Source: Chitinophaga filiformis (GTDB lineage Bacteria > Bacteroidota > Bacteroidia > Chitinophagales > Chitinophagaceae). Taken from it: 64,000 nt of DNA. The stretch is taken from assembly GCF_900102545.1 (NCBI RefSeq), contig NZ_FNBN01000005.1:248001-312000 (forward strand), in the 5' to 3' direction. The notes below the pieces were generated by a model. That model ran no database searches. It saw only the letters and a program-made list of their open reading frames with translations, and was not told where the DNA came from. Positions 18,908 to 28,087 of the stretch are shown here, piece by piece; position 1 is the first letter of the stretch, and each line of letters opens with the position of its first letter. The position numbers and the translations under genes were made by a program.

Positions 18908-19357
18908 ATGAAAACCAGAGCGCTCAATTTAGCCATTGAAGCAATTACTGCCGTATTGCTTTTACTTTGGATTTACACTGGCCTCAGTAAGCTGATTCAA
19001 TATGATAAATTCAGATTTGAAGCAGGCCGTTCTCCTTTTCTGCAACATGTAGCTCCCTGGGTAGCCGCCATGGTACCTGCGGTGGAGCTGGTAATTGCTG
19101 CACTGCTCATCTTTAAACGAACGCGTGTAGCAGGCCTGTACGCGTCGTTATTTCTGATGACACTGTTTACCGGTTATGTGTATGTCATGTTGCATTACGC
19201 TTATGATCTGCCCTGTAGCTGTGGTGGTATCATTGAATTGTTAACCTGGGAGCAGCACCTGCTGGTGAACCTGATTCTTACCCTGCTTACAGCAATCGCC
19301 ATATTGCTGCAAAACCGGCTAACGGTGCTCCGCAGGCAACATATTTTATTGTCTTAA
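18908..19357 (+). CDS. MauE/DoxX-like redox-associated membrane protein
   Basis: 149 residues, four transmembrane helices (about residues 10-28, 48-68, 75-95 and 116-136). Family marks: IYTGLSKLIQYDKF near residue 22, a PAVELVIAALLIF block, and a CSCGGIIE motif near residue 98 followed by LTWEQHLLVNLILTLL. MauE supports disulfide-rich enzyme maturation in methylamine utilisation. The Bacteroidota homologues are thought of as membrane redox proteins. It is followed by a small exported four-Cys protein and a periplasmic protein, a cassette that suggests thiol chemistry on that small protein. Confidence 0.85.
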   Translation: MKTRALNLAIEAITAVLLLLWIYTGLSKLIQYDKFRFEAGRSPFLQHVAPWVAAMVPAVELVIAALLIFKRTRVAGLYASLFLMTLFTGYVYVMLHYAYDLPCSCGGIIELLTWEQHLLVNLILTLLTAIAILLQNRLTVLRRQHILLS

Positions 19358-19452
19358 CTCTTTATTGATCAATAAAACAGGACCCTCTTCTCCTGCATAA
19401 GCGGAGGCAGCCGTTTTGGCTGTTATTATTTCCTAATCATAAACGAGAACAC

Positions 19453-19770
19453 ATGAAAAAGCTTAAAATCAGTTTTGCTGCATTGGTAGCTGTTGCTGCC
19501 GTTGGACTAACCGTTTCTACTAACGCCGGTATTATCGTTAAAAAGACACAGGATGCCTGCTACCGCACAGTTACTATTCCGGGACTTCCCTCAGATCGTA
19601 CTGCCACTTATGGTGGTAACCTCATCCTGTCATTCGGCAATTCTGTAAAGAGTGTTGCAGATCCTAACAGTGCTGCCAACTGTAGTGGCGATTCATATTT
19701 CTGTTGTGCCACTACATTTCAGTCGCAAGGGAAGACCTACGTTTGGGAAGTATTCCTGACAGATCTGTAA
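19453..19770 (+). CDS. Small exported four-cysteine protein (DUF6520-like)
   Basis: 105 residues. An N-terminal hydrophobic signal ends around residue 25 (VSTNA). The mature part carries Cys36, Cys77, Cys84 and Cys85 (CCATTF near the end), with a basic VKKTQDACYR start. It resembles the short Bacteroidota proteins named DUF6520, judged by eye, so the name is tentative. It lies 95 nt after the MauE-like gene and is probably in the same unit. The even number of Cys and the redox neighbour suggest disulfide formation after export. Function unknown. Confidence 0.7.
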   Translation: MKKLKISFAALVAVAAVGLTVSTNAGIIVKKTQDACYRTVTIPGLPSDRTATYGGNLILSFGNSVKSVADPNSAANCSGDSYFCCATTFQSQGKTYVWEVFLTDL

Positions 19771-19865
19771 GCCTTCGGTGATCTGCTCATAGTAGCAGTG
19801 TCGTTGAAGGAAATGCGACGCAACGATGCCGGGTAGCGATGAGCTGCCTGGTCCCATATTCACTC

Positions 19866-19896
19866 AACAGAGACTACTTCCGGGGTAGTCTCTGTT
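19866..19896 (+). terminator. Hairpin between the small Cys protein and the next gene
   Basis: 12-bp perfect stem AACAGAGACTAC / GTAGTCTCTGTT with a 7-nt loop. The following CCCTCTTTG is only weakly T-rich, so it may attenuate rather than fully terminate. Confidence 0.6.
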
Positions 19897-19915
19897 CCCT
19901 CTTTGCTTTACAATT

Positions 19916-20947
19916 ATGAAACGAACTTTAATATTCATCACTTGTACGATGATGGCGGCACTGGCTTGTTTGTTTGTGCTGGTCGCTGTATCAGGTATGC
20001 CGAATGATAAGAAGAATGGTTTTGACAGGCAATGGCTTAAAATGAATGTTCGTCAGCAACTTTCATATCAATTGCCACTTACGGTGGAGCGGTTGTTTGG
20101 CTGGGGCGATAGTCTTTATTTATCCGAACCTTTGCATCGGCAGGTGTATCGTCTTGATGATAACCTACGTATCAGAGACACGGTATACCTTAACGTGAAT
20201 AAGCAATTCAAACCTCCGGTGAGTTTCTTTGCTGATGCCGGGCACATTTATGTGCATGAGTATAACAGCGGAAAGTTATTCAGTCAGGACTTGCAGGCAG
20301 CGCAGTTCTACTCTGTAAAATTATCGGCCGGCCCATTTGTAAAGTCATTACAGTTATCTGATTCATTGGTAGTGATCAGAGGGTTTTCAGCAGGCAGTTC
20401 TCAGCCCATGTTTATGCGTATTAATATTCACAATGGTGAGCAATATAGCTCTGCTCTTTTATCTGAAAAGGCAGATGCAGGTTTCTCTACTGACGGAATC
20501 TTATGTAGTAATGCCAAAAAGGACCGCTTGTTTTATATACCTTATTTTGAAAATGGTATTTATTGTATGGATAGTGATATGCAATTACGTTATAAACAAC
20601 ATACTATTGACACCGTTTTAAATAGCGGGATCCAGGTTACAGGCAGAGGCGCCGGTGAAATGCAGAAGCTGTATGCATCTGCGCCCCGTGTGAAGGTCAA
20701 TAAGCGCGCCTTTGCGAATGACCGCTTACTGTTCATCGAATCTGATCTGCGGGCTGATAATGAAACAGAAGATGCATTCAGGCAGCATCCTGTAATTGAT
20801 ACTTATCATCTTGAAGACGGCAGCTATGCTGGTAGTTTTTATCTTCCGGCAGATAAACGAAAGGTGTTGTCCTATTATGTCAATGGTGAAAAATTGTATG
20901 TTCTTCTCAAAGGCGAGCTAATACTATATGCGATAGCCCTTCTTTAA
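19916..20947 (+). CDS. Exported protein of unknown function, possible beta-propeller
   Basis: 343 residues. The N-terminus (MKRTLIFITCTMMAALACLFVLVAVSG) is a signal or membrane anchor. The rest alternates short hydrophobic strands with polar turns (GDSLYLSEPLHRQVYRLDD, GHIYVHEYNSGKLF, KDRLFYIPYFENGIYCMD, GEKLYVLLKGELILYAI), like blades of a beta-propeller; this is inference from the pattern. It follows the MauE-like and small Cys genes and probably belongs to that cassette. No catalytic motif is recognised. Confidence 0.7.
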   Translation: MKRTLIFITCTMMAALACLFVLVAVSGMPNDKKNGFDRQWLKMNVRQQLSYQLPLTVERLFGWGDSLYLSEPLHRQVYRLDDNLRIRDTVYLNVNKQFKPPVSFFADAGHIYVHEYNSGKLFSQDLQAAQFYSVKLSAGPFVKSLQLSDSLVVIRGFSAGSSQPMFMRINIHNGEQYSSALLSEKADAGFSTDGILCSNAKKDRLFYIPYFENGIYCMDSDMQLRYKQHTIDTVLNSGIQVTGRGAGEMQKLYASAPRVKVNKRAFANDRLLFIESDLRADNETEDAFRQHPVIDTYHLEDGSYAGSFYLPADKRKVLSYYVNGEKLYVLLKGELILYAIALL

Positions 20948-21327
20948 TATTAAACTATATATAAGTGTCTAATGTACATTTTTTTTAATAAGTGCTTGTT
21001 TATCGCATATAATTCCCGTAAACTTGTGCAATCATATTTGTTCACCTTACCAATGGGAAAAAGATGCTGCTTTCTTTTTGTTCGTTGGTATAAATATTAA
21101 AACCCTTTTAACCTATAATTACAAACCATATCGGATTAATAACAACTATTCAACTGACAACACCTGCTGGCATCAGATAGGATCCAATGTAGTAGGCATT
21201 GGTACATAGTGTCCGCATAGTATCTGTTTACAGACCGTTCCCTCTCCAGATCTGCTGCATCCTGCGGCGGAAGCATTACATTTTTATTTTCAGTTGATCC
21301 AACAAGTACCTTCAAAATTAAAAGACC
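20948..21327. other. 380-bp AT-rich intergenic region
   Basis: No convincing gene, RNA or TTTG-N20-TAnnTTTG promoter was found. It must contain the promoter of the GH9 gene. A TATAAATA-like stretch occurs near 21089 but I cannot support it as a promoter. Confidence 0.5.
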
Positions 21328-24279
21328 ATGAAAAAAAGATGTAGTCTGATTGCTGCCATTCTACTAATGGTGTCCCTCAAACTAACCTATGCACAGAGTT
21401 TTAACTACGCAGAAGCCTTGCAGAAGTCGATGTTCTTCTATGAATGTCAGCGCTCCGGCCAGCTTCCTGCAGACAACCGCGTAACCTGGCGTGCCAATTC
21501 AGCATTGACTGACGGCAGTGATGTAGGCCATGATTTAACAGGCGGCTGGTATGATGCAGGAGATCATGTTAAATTCAATTTCCCGATGGCCTTCTCTGCA
21601 ACTATGCTGGCATGGGGAGCAATAGATTTTGCGGGAGGATATAATGCCTCAGGACAAATGAAATACCTGAAGAGCAACCTTCGTTTTGTAAATGATTATT
21701 TTATACGCTGTCATACTGCTCCCAATGAGTTGTACGGACAGGTAGGTAATGGTGGTACTGATCATGCCTGGTGGGGATCGGCAGAAGTAATGGCCATGTC
21801 CCGTCCGGCATACAAGATTGATCAGACGCATCCTGGTTCAGACCTTGCCGGCGAAACAGCTGCAGCAATGGCGGCCGCCAGCATTGTATTCAAAACAGAC
21901 GATCCGACCTACAGTGCCACATTGCTTAGCCATGCCATACAGTTATATAATTTCGCGGACAACTACCGTGGGAAATATTCCAGTTCTATTACCGATGCTG
22001 CCGGATATTATCAGTCTTTCAGCGGTTATAATGACGAGCTGGTATGGGGCGCTATATGGCTATATCGTGCTACCGGTGATGCTGCATGGTTGGCCAAGGC
22101 AGAAAGCTATTATGCTAACCTGTCTTCAGAACCACAGAGTACCATTAAATCTTATAAATGGGGCCTCGCCTGGGATGATAAGTCATACGGCTGTTATGCT
22201 CTGCTGGCAAAGCTCACAGGTAAAGCGCAATACAAAGAAGATATAGAACGGCACCTCGACTACTGGACGGATGGTTATAACGGACAACGTATCACCTATA
22301 CACCCGGTGGCCTGGCCTTTCTGGATGTATGGGGTGCTTTGAGATATGCTATCAATACCAGTTTTCTGGCAACCTATTACAAGGATGTTGCTACAACAAC
22401 AGCAAAGGGAACAAAGTACTATAATTTCGCCCTGCGGCAAATGAACTATGCATTGGGTAGCAATCCGGGTAATCGCAGCTTTGTATGTGGCTTCGGTAAT
22501 AATCCGCCTACTAAGCCACATCATCGCACAGCTCATGGATGCTGGTCAAATAACCTGAATGGTCCTCCTACAGCAACAAGACATACCTTGTATGGTGCAT
22601 TGGTAGGCGGTCCGGGAAATGACGATGCCTACACAGATGTTCGCTCCAACTATGTAAACAATGAAGTTGCCTGTGATTATAACGCCGGCTTCTCAGGCTT
22701 GCTTTCAAAGCTTGTCGAAGATTATGGCGGAACCCCGCTGGCAAATTTCCCGGTTGCTGAAACACCCTCCGGAGAATTCCTGATCGAAGCAAGACTGAAT
22801 GGCAGCGGTAATACTTATACCGAATGGTCCGTATGGGTAAACAATCATACCGCCTGGCCTTCACGTATTGCTTCCAAACATGCCTTCCGTTTGTTTATTG
22901 ATATTTCAGAAGGCCTGACAGCCGGTTACACGCCGGCAAGCTATGTTGTTTCATCCAACAATGCAGACGTTACCTTTACCCAGTTGAAGCCCTGGGATTC
23001 TATTCAGCACATCTACTATACTGAAGTAACATTCAATACCAGTATTAAGATCTGGCCCGGCGGACAGGGAGAGTCAAGGAAAGAGTCACAGATACGTATA
23101 CGACTGCCTTATGAAGCGAATGCTACGGCCTGGAATCCCGGAAACGACTGGTCGTCAAAGGATCTTGACGGTACGCTGAAGGAAGTTTCCAGCATTCCTC
23201 TTTATGTGGATAATGTACTGGTATATGGTAGCACGCCTACACCTGCACAGGTAGTACGTGTTACAGGGGTAAGTGTAAGTCCTGCAACTGCCTCTCTGGA
23301 CATCAATAAGACACAGCAGCTCGCGGCTACTGTAGCGCCTTCCAATGCTACCAATAAAACGGTGAGCTGGACTTCCAGTGCGCCTGCTATTGCTACCGTA
23401 AATAGCAGTGGTCTTGTAACCGCCCTGGCGGCAGGCAAGGCTACGATTACAGCCACTACTACCGATGGTGGCTTCACTTCCAGCTCCAGCATCACTGTTA
23501 CCAATGTGGTTGTGCCCAAACAGTATACCGTCACCACAGCAGTAACCGGTTCCGGATCTGTTGCACTGAATCCTACAGGAGGTATGTATGCGGAAGGAAC
23601 CCAGGTTACCATTACTGCCACACCTGCAAGTGGATATAAGTTCAGTAACTGGAGTGGTGCTGTATCAGACACAATCAACCCTGTCATAATTACAGTAAAT
23701 GCTAATGTATCGATCACTGCCAACTTTACTCCAACTGCCAACCAGGGGAATTGTAGTAATCCTTCTCCTGTAACGCTTCCATTCAAACAGGATGGTACGG
23801 GAGAGTATTGCTTTGTTATCTCGGGTAATATTTCTTACATCAATTCATGGAATCTGACGCTCCTGGAGATCAATGGGGTTAACTACACCAATACCTGGTC
23901 TAATAGCCTTCCTGCAAGAGTGAATGGTAATTATTATGTTCATTATGTTGGCCCATATGGATGGTCACATTTTGAGGCTAACGGTACTGAATCTGCCGGA
24001 AGAAATACAGTTGCAACCAGTACAGTTGCGCCCCAATATACTAATGCTGTGTATCCTAATCCTGTAACGCAGCATAGTTTTGCTATCCGTGTAGCTGATC
24101 CCGCTGTTACGGATTTGATAGTAACAATTACTGATATGTCTGGCAAGGTAGTAATGAAGAAATCAGCAAAAGCGAATACTACTTTTACTGTCGATTCATC
24201 TATACCAGCTGGTATCTATCATGTTGATGTTAGCAGTAAGAAGAAAAAAGTGATAAGTACAAAGCTGATGATTCAATAA
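21328..24279 (+). CDS. Secreted GH9 endoglucanase with CBM3-type module and T9SS tail
   Basis: 983 residues. Signal peptide to about residue 23. GH9 catalytic domain about 24-470: GGWYDAGDHVKFNFPMA with the DAGD Asp motif, HHRTAHGCW, and a C-terminal acid block DDAYTDVRSNYVNNEVACDYNAGF. CBM3c-like domain about 475-635. Ig-like (Big2) domain about 645-725. InlB-type repeat about 733-800 (GGMYAEGTQVTITATP). An unassigned module about 805-890. T9SS type A tail from about 908 (VYPNPVTQ). A GH9 joined to CBM3c is the classic processive endoglucanase layout acting on cellulose or other beta-glucans. Confidence 0.93.
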   Translation: MKKRCSLIAAILLMVSLKLTYAQSFNYAEALQKSMFFYECQRSGQLPADNRVTWRANSALTDGSDVGHDLTGGWYDAGDHVKFNFPMAFSATMLAWGAIDFAGGYNASGQMKYLKSNLRFVNDYFIRCHTAPNELYGQVGNGGTDHAWWGSAEVMAMSRPAYKIDQTHPGSDLAGETAAAMAAASIVFKTDDPTYSATLLSHAIQLYNFADNYRGKYSSSITDAAGYYQSFSGYNDELVWGAIWLYRATGDAAWLAKAESYYANLSSEPQSTIKSYKWGLAWDDKSYGCYALLAKLTGKAQYKEDIERHLDYWTDGYNGQRITYTPGGLAFLDVWGALRYAINTSFLATYYKDVATTTAKGTKYYNFALRQMNYALGSNPGNRSFVCGFGNNPPTKPHHRTAHGCWSNNLNGPPTATRHTLYGALVGGPGNDDAYTDVRSNYVNNEVACDYNAGFSGLLSKLVEDYGGTPLANFPVAETPSGEFLIEARLNGSGNTYTEWSVWVNNHTAWPSRIASKHAFRLFIDISEGLTAGYTPASYVVSSNNADVTFTQLKPWDSIQHIYYTEVTFNTSIKIWPGGQGESRKESQIRIRLPYEANATAWNPGNDWSSKDLDGTLKEVSSIPLYVDNVLVYGSTPTPAQVVRVTGVSVSPATASLDINKTQQLAATVAPSNATNKTVSWTSSAPAIATVNSSGLVTALAAGKATITATTTDGGFTSSSSITVTNVVVPKQYTVTTAVTGSGSVALNPTGGMYAEGTQVTITATPASGYKFSNWSGAVSDTINPVIITVNANVSITANFTPTANQGNCSNPSPVTLPFKQDGTGEYCFVISGNISYINSWNLTLLEINGVNYTNTWSNSLPARVNGNYYVHYVGPYGWSHFEANGTESAGRNTVATSTVAPQYTNAVYPNPVTQHSFAIRVADPAVTDLIVTITDMSGKVVMKKSAKANTTFTVDSSIPAGIYHVDVSSKKKKVISTKLMIQ

Positions 24280-24312
24280 TCGGGTTTTATATAGAACAGT
24301 CAACTGAAAGTG

Positions 24313-24349
24313 AAGCGCCTTCAAGTCGTAAGATTTGAAGGCGCTTTGT
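24313..24349. terminator. Bidirectional hairpin terminator
   Basis: 12-bp stem AAGCGCCTTCAA / TTGAAGGCGCTT with a 10-nt loop between the convergent GH9 and AraC genes. Confidence 0.85.
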
Positions 24350-24352
24350 CAG

Positions 24353-25261
24353 TTAGTTTTTATTCCTGAATTCCCCCGGTGTCATACCCGTCTTGCTTTT
24401 AAACAACCGGGAGAAATACTGCGGATATTCAAATCCCAGCGAATACGCCAGCTCACTCACTGATTTATCAGAACTAAGCAATAAGGCTTTCGCTTCTTCA
24501 ATTAAGTGGTAATGTATCAGATCCTGCGCGTTCATATTAGTTTCTTTTTTCAGCAGGTCGCTCAGATAATTAGCGGACAAATGTACCTGTTCTGCCAGGT
24601 ACTTAACCGTCGGCAGGCCTTGTCCGGTCTGGCCCGGCGACTGAAAATAGGAACCAAGTATTCTTTCAACTTCACTCAATATATCCTTGTTTACATTCTT
24701 CCTAGTGATGAATTGCCTGTCGTAATACCTGTCGCAATAGTTAAGCAACAATTCAATATTGGAGACAATTAAAGTCTGGCTGTGTTTGTCGATGTTTTCG
24801 GATAATTCGGCATCTAACTTCTGTACACAGTCAACGAGGACCTTTTTTTCTTTCTCAGATAAGTGCAGGGCTTCGCTGGTTTCATAGGAGAAGAATGTGT
24901 ACTCTTTTATCTTCCTGCCAAGGGAGGTTCCGCTGATCAGATCAGGATGAAAGAATATACCCCAGCCAACAGCATCATCCTTTTTTTCCGTTCCTTCATC
25001 TAAAGTAAGCACCCGTTTGGGTGGTATACAGACCAGGCTTCCTTCCTGGAAATCATAATAATTTCTACCGTACCTTATTTTGTTGATACAATAGTTTTTA
25101 AACATGACAGCATAAAACCCAGTGCTTACTTTTACACCAGGTTCAAATGACTCTTCAACTTTAGTAAGATCAACGACCGATACCAAAGGGTGTCTTCCTT
25201 TAGACTGCTGAAGCACCTTGTTCAGGTCGGCTATTGTTTCTAAGTGAATGACATTGCTCAT
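24353..25261 (-). CDS. AraC-family transcriptional regulator
   Basis: 302 residues: an N-terminal cupin-like sensing part (GRNYYDFQEGSLVCIPPKRVL) and a C-terminal double-HTH domain (LAEQVHLSANYLSDLLKK and SVSELAYSLGFEYPQYFSRLFKSKTGMTPGEFRN). It starts 2 nt after the stop of the SDR gene, so both share a transcript. It is clearly related to the truncated AraC at the right edge of the window (63163), which also follows an SDR gene. It probably autoregulates this pair in response to an unknown small molecule. Confidence 0.9.
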   Translation of the reverse strand: MSNVIHLETIADLNKVLQQSKGRHPLVSVVDLTKVEESFEPGVKVSTGFYAVMFKNYCINKIRYGRNYYDFQEGSLVCIPPKRVLTLDEGTEKKDDAVGWGIFFHPDLISGTSLGRKIKEYTFFSYETSEALHLSEKEKKVLVDCVQKLDAELSENIDKHSQTLIVSNIELLLNYCDRYYDRQFITRKNVNKDILSEVERILGSYFQSPGQTGQGLPTVKYLAEQVHLSANYLSDLLKKETNMNAQDLIHYHLIEEAKALLLSSDKSVSELAYSLGFEYPQYFSRLFKSKTGMTPGEFRNKN

Positions 25262-25263
25262 AA

Positions 25264-26076
25264 TTATTTCACCATGTTCATTACGATTTTATCAAATAGC
25301 CTGTCTCCTAGATAAATACGCATCCAAACCATTGGTTTAGCCCATTTTCCCACTCTGTAGCGTGTTTTTGGGCGCCTGGCGTTCACTATTTTGTGGATGG
25401 CATCTGCAATGACAGCTGGTGCGGAGCCTGTACCCTCATTCTTTTTTAAGGCAGCCATCAGGTTGTTAACAGGTCCTTTGTAAGCACCATTGCCCGAGAA
25501 CTTTTTCACATTGTCTGCCATAATGCCGGCCCATTCTGTAATGATTGCTCCCGGTTCCAAAATTACCACATTAATTCCGAAGGACTTCAATTCCAGGCGC
25601 AAACAATCGCTCCAGCCCTCAAGCGCATGTTTAGATGCATGGTACCAGGCGCCCATTGGCGTATACATTTTACCTCCCATGGAAGAAGTGTTAATGATAG
25701 TGCCTGATTTTGCATGCCGCATATAGGGTATTACTTTTTGTGTCACGGATGATAGCCCGAACATATTCACTTCAAACTGTTGCCTTGCCTCATCAATCGG
25801 GATATCTTCAACAGCACCATAGAGACCATATCCGGCGTTGTTCCAGAGCACATCTATCTTCCCTTCTTTTTTAATAATGGTAGCAACTACTTTATCGATA
25901 TCCGCTTCGTTAGTTACGTCCATTTGTATGGGAATACCGCCCAAGGCTTTCAGGTCCTGCATCAGTTCCAATCTCCTTGAAACAGCATAAACTGTATGAC
26001 CTTGCTGAATGAGTTTTTTAGCAGATTCTTTGCCCATTCCTGCGCTTGCGCCTATAATTAAGATTACCTTTTGCAT
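25264..26076 (-). CDS. Short-chain dehydrogenase/reductase (SDR)
   Basis: 270 residues, classical SDR. NAD(P)-binding GASAGMGKESAK near residue 8, NNAGYGLYG near 85, catalytic Ser in NTSSMGG near 136, and the YHASK motif near 150 with Tyr and Lys. The C-terminal tail is basic and longer than in minimal SDRs. Cytosolic NAD(P)H-dependent oxidoreductase; substrate unknown. It is the first gene of a two-gene operon with the AraC regulator. Confidence 0.92.
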   Translation of the reverse strand: MQKVILIIGASAGMGKESAKKLIQQGHTVYAVSRRLELMQDLKALGGIPIQMDVTNEADIDKVVATIIKKEGKIDVLWNNAGYGLYGAVEDIPIDEARQQFEVNMFGLSSVTQKVIPYMRHAKSGTIINTSSMGGKMYTPMGAWYHASKHALEGWSDCLRLELKSFGINVVILEPGAIITEWAGIMADNVKKFSGNGAYKGPVNNLMAALKKNEGTGSAPAVIADAIHKIVNARRPKTRYRVGKWAKPMVWMRIYLGDRLFDKIVMNMVK

Positions 26077-26188
26077 TTTATTCTTTTAAATCTTAGGCAA
26101 AGGTCCTCCGGATTATCCGCGGCGAAGTATACTAATTCAGGATAGTTGTATACAAATTCACTTTATTGGTTAAAGGAGCTGCTTACGC

Positions 26189-27280
26189 CTATTGGCCATA
26201 CTGACGTAAAAGCTGAATAGTATTCTCCACCACCTTTCTGGATGTCATAGCATGTTGTAATAAGGTATGGTTGTTTTCATCCTTTAGTTCAGCTATCTCC
26301 CGCTTATAATGTTTCAGGAATGGGATCAGCAGGTCCTGTTCATTCCTTTTGACAAGGTTGAAGACCGTTTCCGGCGCGCCGGAGAGGATCAGTTTTAACA
26401 ACCAGTGAGGTCTGAGAGAAAAGAATGCCCTGAAATATTTTCTTGCCTTATTATTGCTGGTAAAGCCATTTAAGAAGTTCTTAATGACCATAGGACCGAT
26501 GTTTTTCTGTACAATGTCCAGGTAGGATTTAAGCTGTTCATGTTCATATGGAACGATCAGCGTCAGGAATCTGGGATTGAAGTTAACAATGCGGCTGAAA
26601 AAGGAGGTGGTCAGGTCTTCATGCGACATAGCAAAGATGTGCCAATCAAGCGCCATCATCTGCAATATTAATTTCTCCTGAAGATCTTCTACTTCAGGAG
26701 CGTTTTTCAGGCAAATCAGGAATCCATAAAGTGGATGGATGTCACCATGCATATCTTCAGTGATCGCGGTATTTACTGCTATCCATGTAAAGATCCTGTA
26801 GCAATAATGGTATTGATCCATAGTGCTAAGAAAGCCATATCGGTCTGAGGCACGTGCCAGATATATAGAGAGCCAGTCGATAGCAATCCTGCCTCCATTT
26901 CCCCAATATGCTTTTTGCCTGTTGATGTCTGCGCCTGCAATAATCGTTGTTCTGATAATGCCGGCGGCAATTTCCAGCTCTTCGTTGTTTTTGGCATCGG
27001 CAAGCTCCTGGACAACCATAGCCAGGTTGTATGAACCCAGTTCATAGTTTTCCAGCAATCTGGCAGAGGCGCCTTTTTGCACTAGCTGCTCTAAGAGCTG
27101 CGGGTCTGTGGTGGTTTCAAAGATGGTCTTAAACTGTTCGTCCAGCTGGTTGGCTTCAGCATCAGTAAGGGAGGCTCTGACGGTTGTCCAGATGGCTTTG
27201 TCTTTTTCAAAATTCTTTCGTTCTGTGCCGAGGTGTTTTTTTATCTCCAGAAAGGAAGATATGGGGAAATCCTGTTCCAT
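26189..27280 (-). CDS. Helical-repeat protein of unknown function, possible ankyrin-like
   Basis: 363 residues without signal peptide, rich in Leu and charged residues, and predicted mostly helical. Segments such as LVQKGASARLLENYELGSYN, IIAGADINRQ and a C-terminal KDENNHTLLQHAMTSRKVVENTIQLL have the spacing of ankyrin repeats (a G-A-D/N loop followed by TLLQHA), but I cannot define a full array. It is probably a cytosolic protein-binding scaffold. No operon partner is seen. It lies beside the HipBST locus, on the other strand. Confidence 0.65.
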   Translation of the reverse strand: MEQDFPISSFLEIKKHLGTERKNFEKDKAIWTTVRASLTDAEANQLDEQFKTIFETTTDPQLLEQLVQKGASARLLENYELGSYNLAMVVQELADAKNNEELEIAAGIIRTTIIAGADINRQKAYWGNGGRIAIDWLSIYLARASDRYGFLSTMDQYHYCYRIFTWIAVNTAITEDMHGDIHPLYGFLICLKNAPEVEDLQEKLILQMMALDWHIFAMSHEDLTTSFFSRIVNFNPRFLTLIVPYEHEQLKSYLDIVQKNIGPMVIKNFLNGFTSNNKARKYFRAFFSLRPHWLLKLILSGAPETVFNLVKRNEQDLLIPFLKHYKREIAELKDENNHTLLQHAMTSRKVVENTIQLLRQYGQ

Positions 27281-27450
27281 AGTTTTATAAGTTGTTCTCC
27301 ATTAGGGAAGCCTCCGGGTTTTTCGACTTAGAGGCTTTAAAGTTGGCGAGTTGGAGGGCCAGGTATTGAACTTTTTTTTGCCATAAAGCTAGAAGGAATC
27401 GTTCAATTTTCCCAATGGATTGACGTTTCCAGTGTAGGCTATTCTATCTA

Positions 27451-27474
27451 AACTATACCCTTTAGGGTATAGTT
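27451..27474. promoter_or_regulatory. HipB operator candidate 1 (palindrome)
   Basis: Palindrome with core TATACCCTTTAGGGTATA and flanking AAC/GTT that extend the symmetry to 24 bp. It is centred 40 bp before operator 2. Confidence 0.8.
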
Positions 27475-27493
27475 TAACCACCTGTTCTTATTT

Positions 27494-27511
27494 TATACCC
27501 TAAAGGGTATA
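27494..27511. promoter_or_regulatory. HipB operator candidate 2 (palindrome)
   Basis: TATACCCTAAAGGGTATA. Its centre is 40 bp after copy 1 and 41 bp before copy 3, that is, about four helical turns, so bound dimers would sit on the same DNA face. Confidence 0.8.
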
Positions 27512-27534
27512 ATTATAAAAAGAAATGCTATTTT

Positions 27535-27552
27535 TATACCCTAAAGGGTATA
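27535..27552. promoter_or_regulatory. HipB operator candidate 3, abutting the hipB start codon
   Basis: Identical to copy 2 and ends 3 nt before the hipB ATG. A repressor here would cover the ribosome-binding region in DNA and any promoter just upstream. Confidence 0.8.
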
Positions 27553-27554
27553 AA

Positions 27555-27764
27555 ATGGAGACCTTATCAAAAGTTATTAAGGCGAAACGAAAAGAAAATG
27601 GTTTAACCCAGGAAGACCTTTCCTTAAAGTCAGGGCTGGGATTACGCCTGATTCGTGAAATTGAGCAGGGAAAAACATCTATGCGTATGGACAAAGTTAA
27701 TCAGTTGTTGTCCCTATTTGGGATGGAACTCGTACCAGCACCTAAATCAAGAGATCATGAGTAA
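27555..27764 (+). CDS. hipB: HipB-type XRE antitoxin/repressor
   Basis: 69 residues from the ATG at 27555. An in-frame ATG at 27525 would read through operator 3 and is less likely. The HTH (TLSKVIKAKRKENGLTQEDL, then SGLGLRLIREIEQGKTSMRMDKVNQLLSLFGM) is the standard HipB/XRE fold. It should bind the three palindromes upstream and repress the operon. It overlaps hipS by 8 nt. HipB proteins also bind the HipA/HipT toxin; in tripartite systems the toxin is neutralised by HipS. Confidence 0.88.
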   Translation: METLSKVIKAKRKENGLTQEDLSLKSGLGLRLIREIEQGKTSMRMDKVNQLLSLFGMELVPAPKSRDHE

Positions 27765-28086
27765 AACAGGGAAAGTATATTATGGCAGTTCATTGGCTGG
27801 TTTTGTTATAGAATCTGATACTGGCTATAAGTTTGTCTACCATGAAGATTATTTAGCTGATAAATCGGCAAAGCCAATAAGTCTGACGATGCCTTTAAGA
27901 AAAGAAGCCTACTACAGTACTACTCTGTTTGCTTTTTTTGATGGGTTAATTCCTGAAGGCTGGTTATTAAATATTGCCAAAGAGCACTGGAAAGTTAAAG
28001 GGAATGATCGCTTTGAATTATTATTACTTACCTGCAAAGATACGATCGGTGCAGTGAGTGTTGTACCTGTAAATGAAACTGAATAA
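27757..28086 (+). CDS. hipS: HipS-type protein (separate HipA N-terminal subdomain)
   Basis: 110 residues from the ATG at 27757, which overlaps the hipB end. The sequence matches the HipA N-subdomain 1: GKVYYGSSLAGFVIESDTGYKF, SLTMPLRKEAY and FFDGLIPEGWLLNIAKEHW. It has no kinase motifs. In the E. coli O127 HipBST system this separate subdomain is the antitoxin that restrains the kinase. The frame is complete with its own start and stop and the next gene starts 1 nt later, so this is a real split-gene layout rather than a broken hipA. Confidence 0.85.
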   Translation: MSKTGKVYYGSSLAGFVIESDTGYKFVYHEDYLADKSAKPISLTMPLRKEAYYSTTLFAFFDGLIPEGWLLNIAKEHWKVKGNDRFELLLLTCKDTIGAVSVVPVNETE

Positions 28087-28087
28087 T

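Noticed and set aside
21024-21209. 61-codon frame in the gap before GH9
   Set aside because: Low complexity, no start context, no domain; likely chance in AT-rich DNA.
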